Below are positions 54,512 through 59,129 of a stretch of DNA of 59,129 bases, in pieces. The stretch covers positions 1-59,129 of the forward strand of contig MVRV01000189.1 in assembly GCA_002068015.1 (NCBI GenBank), read 5' to 3'. Under the pieces are notes generated by a model. That model searched no databases and had not been told where the DNA came from. It saw only the letters and a program-made list of their open reading frames with translations. This stretch comes from Smithella sp. PtaU1.Bin162 (GTDB taxonomy: Bacteria; Desulfobacterota; Syntrophia; Syntrophales; Smithellaceae). The translations under genes were made by a program, and so were the position numbers. Each line of letters begins with the position of its first letter. Position 1 is the first letter of the stretch.

Positions 54512-54532
54512 TGGTGATGACGAGGATCGAAC
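54512..54532 (-). other. tRNA-3'-end-like sequence (possible attachment site)
   Basis: On the minus strand GTTCGATCCTCGTCATCACCA looks like the T-loop, T-stem and acceptor end of a tRNA. The rest of a tRNA is absent. Integrases that target tRNA 3' ends leave such a fragment at one border. The tyrosine recombinase gene lies 1.2 kb to the right and reads toward it, so this could be the attL of the element running to the right edge. Confidence 0.4.
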
Positions 54533-54642
54533 TAATAACATAAATATTTATAATTATTATATTTATTTATATCATAATTTTACGTGTACCCCCAAATATG
54601 CCCCCAAAGTTCCAAAATCAGCACGATTTTTAGTTATTGATG

Positions 54643-54954
54643 CTATGTATTATCTAGTAGAATTCCTTCTCTTATGTACGTTGGAATAGCCAAAATATTT
54701 TCATCAAGAGAATAACTGCTTAATTCAGACTTCTGTCTTTCTTCAATAGTTTTGCCAAAAGCATTAAAATGAACGTTATCGATAATCTCTTTTAATTCGT
54801 CATAATCAAATGCACCTAAAGCTCTAGCGGCGGTCAAATAACCATTAATATATTGCTGACGATCCTTTGATCCAGAATGCTTCTTTTTTATTTCTTCATA
54901 GTGCTCATTTAATAATTTAGACAGTACTTCTTTATAGCGTTTTTTATTAATCAT
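54643..54954 (-). CDS. Unknown 103-residue protein
   Basis: A charged, largely helical protein with a Lys/Glu-rich first half and an AT-rich gene, unlike the core genes to the left. No motif recognised. It lies in the putative integrated element beside the att-like site. Confidence 0.5.
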   Translation of the reverse strand: MINKKRYKEVLSKLLNEHYEEIKKKHSGSKDRQQYINGYLTAARALGAFDYDELKEIIDNVHFNAFGKTIEERQKSELSSYSLDENILAIPTYIREGILLDNT

Positions 54955-55755
54955 GCCTTAGATCACCCTATGAATACTTTTCCTATTAATTATAACGCTG
55001 CTGTAGTTAAAGCATTATTTAAAATTGAAGAGGAACACCTTACCCGAATCCTCTTTAAGTAACACAGTCAGTCATGGGGTGGGTAAGGCACCGTCCAACC
55101 GTGTTAAAGCGCAAATAGTTCGTGACCAGAGGGCTCTAATTGTCCAAGGTAGAAACTGCCATTCACGGCTGTTTTGAAAAGGCTGGTATTGAAAGCAATC
55201 CCTCCGGACTTACTGCACCTTCCGGTGCGCCGACGATACGCTTTCTAACCGACCTTTAAAGAGGACGACATTCCCGCGATTAGCAACGCGGCGTCTAACT
55301 TCCGCAAACACAATCAGACTTAAAAAACCTCAGATGGACCTGGTAGCGATTCCGCACTCTCCGGGCCTACACATACCGAGCCTATGCTTAACCGTCCCGA
55401 TATGGGTGCTGAGGTTTAATAAAAAAGCTATTTTTGGACGTCGTGCGTACCGCCGATTCCGGTAAATCGGCCCCGTTTGCATCCATCAGTAACAAAAAAA
55501 CGGGCTGACGAAAACTGGAGTTCGGTATAAAGTAGCTCTGTTAAAAAAGCCGTGAATGGAGCGTGACCAACGGGCTCTACTTGCCCACGGTGAGAGGCTC
55601 TAAACTCGGCTTCAAGAATAAGATACTCTTCGATCATGATCTTGTCAATAGTTACCTTATGATGGCATCTAAAATTAGCCTTAAAGATGTTTGGCTTTAT
55701 TGTAACCAGTTCATGGATGTACACTGTTGTTAAATTCCTTCGCTGCCGGATAATC
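54955..55755. other. Structured non-coding region with direct and inverted repeats
   Basis: About 800 bp with no sure gene. A 30-bp direct repeat (CGTGACCA-NN-GGGCTCTA...) occurs at 55121-55150 and 55562-55591 with 25 of 30 bases the same. Next to each copy is one arm of an inverted 12-bp sequence (CCATTCACGGCT at 55159 and its complement at 55548). Several hairpins fall between (GCACC/GGTGC near 55215, CCGCG/CGCGG near 55280, and the 93-nt structure at 55325-55417). It looks like a replication, recombination or non-coding-RNA region of the mobile element. A 134-residue frame on the minus strand (55428-55832) crosses it and is probably spurious. Confidence 0.55.
55325..55417 (-). ncRNA. Candidate structured RNA ending in a T-run
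   Basis: On the minus strand AAACCTCAG and CTGAGGTTT enclose about 75 nt with further short complementary segments, and the 3' arm runs into TTTTTT (CTGAGGTTTTTTAAG), as in an intrinsic terminator. The base is a 9-bp stem. It is downstream of the integrase gene and could be a small RNA or that gene's terminator. No known RNA family recognised. Confidence 0.35.
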
Positions 55756-56880
55756 TTAGCTTTTATTCTCACTTCTTTTGGTATCCAGGTCGGCGGAACA
55801 CAACCGTCTGTAAATTGCCTCGACCATTTCATTAGCGTCTTTTGGAACCGGCTTTTGCGGTGTTGCCATATTACGGATAATTTCTCCCTGCCGGTAACAG
55901 GCCACCTCTCCGTAGCTTGTGAAAGTCGTCAATACTTTTTCATGCCCTAGATTCTGGCTCCACGCTTTTAACTCTTCCGGTGTTTTACAGTTTTTTAGCC
56001 CCAGTTGGACAAGCGTATTCCGGAAACTATGTGGATTGAAATACGGTAACCCGGCCTTTTCAAAAGCTTCATGAAATATTGTCCGGATGGGCGTGGCATT
56101 ACTCCAATTATTTCTCGATAGCCCGGTTGCCTTAAACTGAAGATTGGCATCCAATTCTATATGTGTTGCAGGAAAAAGCGGATCTTCATTTCCCCACAAT
56201 TTTTTATTCCGAAGATACGATACCCATTCTGTTACAATTGAATGAATTTCTTCGCCTACCGGAAAGAAAAATGTATTGAACGTTTTACTGAATTTCGTAT
56301 TCACATCCCGTGCATCCTGGTTAACGCATCCGGTAATCAAGTCAACATGTTTTAATTTCAATGAAGCGATCGCACTGTCTCTGGCGCCGGTTAATATCGT
56401 AAATGCTACCAAAGCCCTGTTTCTACGCTTGATGTCGTTTTCTGCCGGCATCGAATTAATGACATGCTTAATCTGTTCCATGGTCGGAAATTTCTGTTCA
56501 CGCCTTGTTGTAGCGATCCGGGTATCCTTATCCGACAAATTGAAATACTCAGCATCGGAATATTGAAGACATGATTTGTATCCCGGCTGTAACGCCAGCC
56601 ATTGAAAAAACCTTTTAAGCTGGGTAACTGTGGAATATAGAGTCGCCTTGCTTAACTTTTCTCCGGATTGTTGTCCTTTTTGTTCGGTTAAATGCTTTTT
56701 GAAGGCAATGGCTTGTTCAAAATGAAATGCCTTGAAATCCCGATAATTTGTGTAGGATTCAAATCGGCTAATCGCTTTGGCGGAAGTATCAATTGTGGGT
56801 TCGCTGTAACGTTTGGCTTCCTTCAGAAAAGTGAAGTATTTTCTCTTGATTCGTTCATTAGCTGGATTGTGTTTTTTCAT
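55756..56880 (-). CDS. Tyrosine recombinase (phage/ICE integrase)
   Basis: A 374-residue Xer/phage-type integrase. The N-terminal SAM-like domain (about 10-105) is followed by the catalytic core with ILTGARDSAIASLKLKHVD (first Arg), NPHSFRNTL (His-x-x-Arg), LGHE and the nucleophile Tyr in TSYGEV. The C-terminal tail is charged. It excises and integrates the element that runs to the right edge. It starts 4 bp after the stop of the HTH/zinc gene and reads toward the att-like site at 54512. Confidence 0.95.
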   Translation of the reverse strand: MKKHNPANERIKRKYFTFLKEAKRYSEPTIDTSAKAISRFESYTNYRDFKAFHFEQAIAFKKHLTEQKGQQSGEKLSKATLYSTVTQLKRFFQWLALQPGYKSCLQYSDAEYFNLSDKDTRIATTRREQKFPTMEQIKHVINSMPAENDIKRRNRALVAFTILTGARDSAIASLKLKHVDLITGCVNQDARDVNTKFSKTFNTFFFPVGEEIHSIVTEWVSYLRNKKLWGNEDPLFPATHIELDANLQFKATGLSRNNWSNATPIRTIFHEAFEKAGLPYFNPHSFRNTLVQLGLKNCKTPEELKAWSQNLGHEKVLTTFTSYGEVACYRQGEIIRNMATPQKPVPKDANEMVEAIYRRLCSADLDTKRSENKS

Positions 56881-56884
56881 GGTT

Positions 56885-57364
56885 TCAGTTCTCCTTCTTC
56901 AAGTCACTATTTACGGAGAGATTGGAACTCTCAGTTAGTCTCTCTGCTGCCTCCGGGAAACTGACATCCATTTTGCCGCATATTTGATTGATTTTGATCA
57001 GACTGATCCTCCGGTTCATCATGCAATGACAGTCCGGACAGATGGCTGTCAGATAGCCGAATTTATCAGTCAGAGGCGTGTATTCCGCCATATTGCCGGC
57101 AGGCAATTTCGGAACCCGGCAACGAACACAGTAAAGTTCTTCCGGCTTGCAGGTTTGTTTATTTTTTGTACGACGCATTTGCAGAAATGCTATCAAATCT
57201 TGACCCATAATCAGCAAAGGACGTTTGTCGTCGGTGGTGGCCAATCCTTCCTTAATCCAGCGACGCACAGTATTTTTATGAGTGTTAAAGAGTCTTGCGA
57301 TTTCTTCCACTGTATAGCTGCGATGAATTTTGACCAATCTATGATTAGGATGGCGTTTTCTCAT
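56885..57364 (-). CDS. HTH/zinc-finger protein of the integrated element
   Basis: A 159-residue protein. A MerR/excisionase-type HTH (YTVEEIARLFNTHKNTVRRWIKEG) forms the N-terminal third, and two CxxC sets (CVRCRVPKLPAG and CPDCHC) form a zinc-binding middle. The C-terminus is helical. This arrangement is found beside integrases of this type, so it may be an accessory recombination factor. Stop and the integrase start are 4 bp apart. Confidence 0.8.
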   Translation of the reverse strand: MRKRHPNHRLVKIHRSYTVEEIARLFNTHKNTVRRWIKEGLATTDDKRPLLIMGQDLIAFLQMRRTKNKQTCKPEELYCVRCRVPKLPAGNMAEYTPLTDKFGYLTAICPDCHCMMNRRISLIKINQICGKMDVSFPEAAERLTESSNLSVNSDLKKEN

Positions 57365-57436
57365 TCTTTATCCTGCCGAAAGCTCGCCGACATTTTTCTT
57401 GCCCTACTGAACAGAAAGTGACGCGCGAGGAGTTCT

Positions 57437-57661
57437 TTATGTTGTTTTGTAGCTACCTTCTTCCACAAGCTGATGGATGTCCGCGGCTCGCCAGACCGTT
57501 ACACGCTCAGACAGTTTCAAGGGTTTGGGATACCGGCCAGACTTCACCCCGGCCCACCAACTAGAGCGTGATACAGGAACAAACCGGAGAACTTGTTTGA
57601 TCCTGAGTAATCCTGTTTTGGGTAATTCTTCTATTATTTGGATTTTGGAATCTTTTGACAT
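57437..57661 (-). CDS. AlpA-family regulator/excisionase
   Basis: A 74-residue HTH protein with GLLRIKQVLRFVPVSRSSWWAGVKSGRYPKPLKL (short form: LLRIKQVLRFVPVSRSSWWA), the AlpA/phage-type signature, and VWRAADIHQLVEEG. AlpA proteins turn on integrase genes of cryptic prophages or act as excisionases. It lies 72 bp before the HTH/zinc gene on the same strand. Confidence 0.88.
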   Translation of the reverse strand: MSKDSKIQIIEELPKTGLLRIKQVLRFVPVSRSSWWAGVKSGRYPKPLKLSERVTVWRAADIHQLVEEGSYKTT

Positions 57662-57734
57662 GCGCTGTCCCCTTTCTACGTTCTTTTGGGAACAGCATAA
57701 TTTGGTTATTTACGTGACAGTCAAGTAACAAAAA

Positions 57735-57754
57735 AAGCCGGGGCATCCCGGCTT
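57735..57754 (-). terminator. Intrinsic terminator after the 362-residue gene
   Basis: AAGCCGGG and CCCGGCTT form a perfect 8-bp stem with a 4-nt loop; on the minus strand TTTTTTTG follows. It ends the transcript of the gene at 57825. Confidence 0.88.
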
Positions 57755-57824
57755 ATATATTTTAAAATCAACATGTTAATTCATTGTCACGCCTTGTTAC
57801 ACCAACCGTGACACCGTGACATTT

Positions 57825-58913
57825 TTAGGATGCATTTTTCTTCTGATGAAGGATTTTCTGTTTCCCACGCTTGACCGCTCTTACTCCTCGTTGCTTTAGA
57901 GTCATAATATCTACGTGTTTATCATCACCTTCGAGTTTTAATGCCCGTGCGCATTCCAAGTATGGTAACTTGAAAGGGCCGTTTTTATCGTATAATTCAG
58001 TTGCGATCACATCGACGTCTATTTTATCAGCGCGGCATTTCTGAACATAGGCTTCAAGAGATAATGCCTGTTCTTTCTTTTCTTGGAGGATTCTATGTCC
58101 TGGGTGCTTTTCTGCATGTGAAGTGATGTCTGCGGCCTGCTGCGATTGTTCTTGCTGTGCAGAGGGAAGAGATGATTCCAATGATTTTATGTTGTGAGCC
58201 CACATGTATTTTATGACATCAACGTATTTAAATAGGAAACTGACTGCTCGGAGAATGGCCGCCATACGTTTTTTATCGTCGCCATAAGAAAGAGAATAAC
58301 TTATTGCTTCACAACCGTCAGGAATGACCAGAACATTTTTGGGTTGTTTTTCAAAAGTGAGTTGAGCGGCCTTTTTTATTTCATTATCTGACCGCTTTAG
58401 GGGTCGGGCTCCTACTGGTCCATGGCCTGTTATAACAATACCAGTATCTGCTGCCCCTTCCTTCAAAAACTCAATTCTCTCCAATTCTGCTAAGGATTCT
58501 CTGCCCTGCCTTTTTAACTCGTCTTCGTTGACTACTTCCAAACCGGTAATAGTGCGGGCTCGAACACCCTCTTTCAAAAGATCGAATAGTTGAAAACCCT
58601 GCAAGCCATATTCTTTTAATACATCCTGTCCATGATCCCATTTATCCCCTATGAACACTTCTAAAGGCATTCCCAACCACGATAAAAATTTTTCCAGTCG
58701 GTGGTAATCGCAAGGAAACGGCAAGGCTGGTATGGATAAGTCCTTTTCCGGATGTTCAGACAAAATGGCCCTTTCTTCCGGAGTGCAATTATCGTCATTA
58801 CGCGCTGGGATAATCCAAACACCATCTGTCCTTACTTCTAATCCCGGCACCCAATCCAATGGATCATGTACGTTAAAGACTTTAATAAAATCTGCATATC
58901 CAATTTGCGTCAT
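57825..58913 (-). CDS. Unknown 362-residue protein of the integrated element
   Basis: I do not recognise a family. It has no signal peptide or membrane helix. The N-terminal half is globular with several Trp and Asp (FIKVFNVHDPLDWVPGLEV, VWIIPARNDDN), the middle has GHGPVGARPLKRSDNEI, and the C-terminal third is Lys/Arg-rich and ends RGKQKILHQKKNAS, which would fit nucleic-acid binding. It is followed by a strong terminator. It could be a phage- or ICE-encoded replication or regulatory protein. Confidence 0.55.
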   Translation of the reverse strand: MTQIGYADFIKVFNVHDPLDWVPGLEVRTDGVWIIPARNDDNCTPEERAILSEHPEKDLSIPALPFPCDYHRLEKFLSWLGMPLEVFIGDKWDHGQDVLKEYGLQGFQLFDLLKEGVRARTITGLEVVNEDELKRQGRESLAELERIEFLKEGAADTGIVITGHGPVGARPLKRSDNEIKKAAQLTFEKQPKNVLVIPDGCEAISYSLSYGDDKKRMAAILRAVSFLFKYVDVIKYMWAHNIKSLESSLPSAQQEQSQQAADITSHAEKHPGHRILQEKKEQALSLEAYVQKCRADKIDVDVIATELYDKNGPFKLPYLECARALKLEGDDKHVDIMTLKQRGVRAVKRGKQKILHQKKNAS

Positions 58914-59014
58914 TGCTTCGCCTTTAAAATATCTTCAAGCTTGGCCAGGAATTAGTAAAGAGATCTGTTTCTTAGTCTGTCGGCCTATCCCCTCTGATCT
59001 CAGTTTGCAAATAA

Positions 59015-59129
59015 TCACTTTCTCCCTTGCCACGGTTCGCCCGGAATCAGCGGCAGCAATTGGTTCATGATGTATTCAGAAGCCATCTGCAAATTAAAAA
59101 CGGCATCCGGAACTAACAGCGGCGCGATG
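59015..59129 (-). CDS. C-terminal end of a cut gene at the right edge
   Basis: The minus frame from the window edge reads APLLVPDAVFNLQMASEY, then further residues to a TGA at 59015-59017, with the last residues PGEPWQGRK. Only about 38 codons are in the window, so the product is unknown. It reads into the 362-residue gene's region and would be the upstream gene in that transcript. Confidence 0.5.
   Translation of the reverse strand, partial: IAPLLVPDAVFNLQMASEYIMNQLLPLIPGEPWQGRK

Larger units (their letters stand above)
53953..54642. other. Accessory region: IS21-like end, terminator and tRNA-like end
   Basis: This 690-bp stretch has no large gene. It holds a doubtful 66-residue frame on the minus strand (54003-54203), tandem IS21-like repeats at 54237-54282, a 33-residue minus frame (54280-54381) with no known family, a hairpin terminator at 54457 and a tRNA-3'-end-like sequence at 54512. 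It looks like a boundary of inserted DNA. Confidence 0.5.

Noticed and set aside
55428-55832. 134-residue minus frame crossing the repeat-rich block and overlapping the integrase end.
   Set aside because: It overlaps the integrase by about 77 bp in another frame, spans one direct repeat and a hairpin, and shows no known domain. Kept out of the gene list.

Overview
The window reads as a piece of a bacterial chromosome from an anaerobic member of the Desulfobacterota (old Deltaproteobacteria), most likely near the Syntrophales (Syntrophus/Smithella type). This is an inference from gene content, not a database match. The pointers are a long acyl-CoA synthetase, a MaoC-type dehydratase and a thiolase-like/DUF35 pair, a deoxyhypusine synthase relative, periplasmic thiol-redox genes, and at least one convincing selenocysteine (UGA-decoded) gene. 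Gene density is high, most genes lie on the minus strand, and many overlap or sit a few bases apart.

Layout. 1-1451: the leader-distal end of a type I-E CRISPR array (24 repeats, exact 61-bp period); leader and cas genes lie off the left edge. 1.8-13.6 kb: an HDOD protein, MaoC dehydratase, a REC-GAF-GGDEF diguanylate cyclase, acyl-CoA synthetase, an amidohydrolase-like lipoprotein with eroded metal ligands, EttA, two hydrolases, a PspC protein, and a TlpA/CcdA thiol-transport pair. 14.1-15.4 kb, divergent: a small membrane protein, a DsbC-like protein and a monohaem cytochrome c. 15.5-28.4 kb: a minus-strand housekeeping run, tmk-holB-ricT-metG, ferredoxin and NifU-like proteins, and xseA-xseB-ispA-dxs-tlyA-ispH, in which ispH is fused to a UbiA-like membrane domain.

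28.5-33.5 kb, plus strand: deoxyhypusine synthase, MBL hydrolase, Fe-alcohol dehydrogenase, a thiolase-like gene interrupted by one in-frame UGA, and DUF35. 34.1-38.6 kb: lexA with its operator inside the promoter, pyruvate kinase, trxA followed by a 47-residue selenoprotein with a textbook bacterial SECIS hairpin, and a divergent FNR-type regulator with a perfect FNR box. 38.7-46.6 kb: an exported PDZ/double-WD40-propeller/caspase protein, an SGNH hydrolase, a DUF4126 protein, an MltB-like transglycosylase and an ATPase-GNAT fusion. 46.9-53.2 kb: signalling genes (PAS-LuxR, PstS-like binding protein, five-PAS histidine kinase, two receiver proteins).

53.3 kb to the end: accessory DNA. It holds a higBA pair with a broken toxin, IS21-like terminal repeats, a tRNA-3'-end-like att site, a region of hairpins and repeats, a tyrosine recombinase, two small DNA-binding proteins and an unknown 362-residue protein that runs on with a cut gene at the right edge. 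Three 211-bp interspersed repeats (13.9, 33.8, 36.9 kb) and one 116-bp MITE-like element (33.6 kb) are scattered in the core.

The most novel material is the trxA-linked selenoprotein, the UGA-containing thiolase-like gene and the exported caspase. The CRISPR array itself is conventional.
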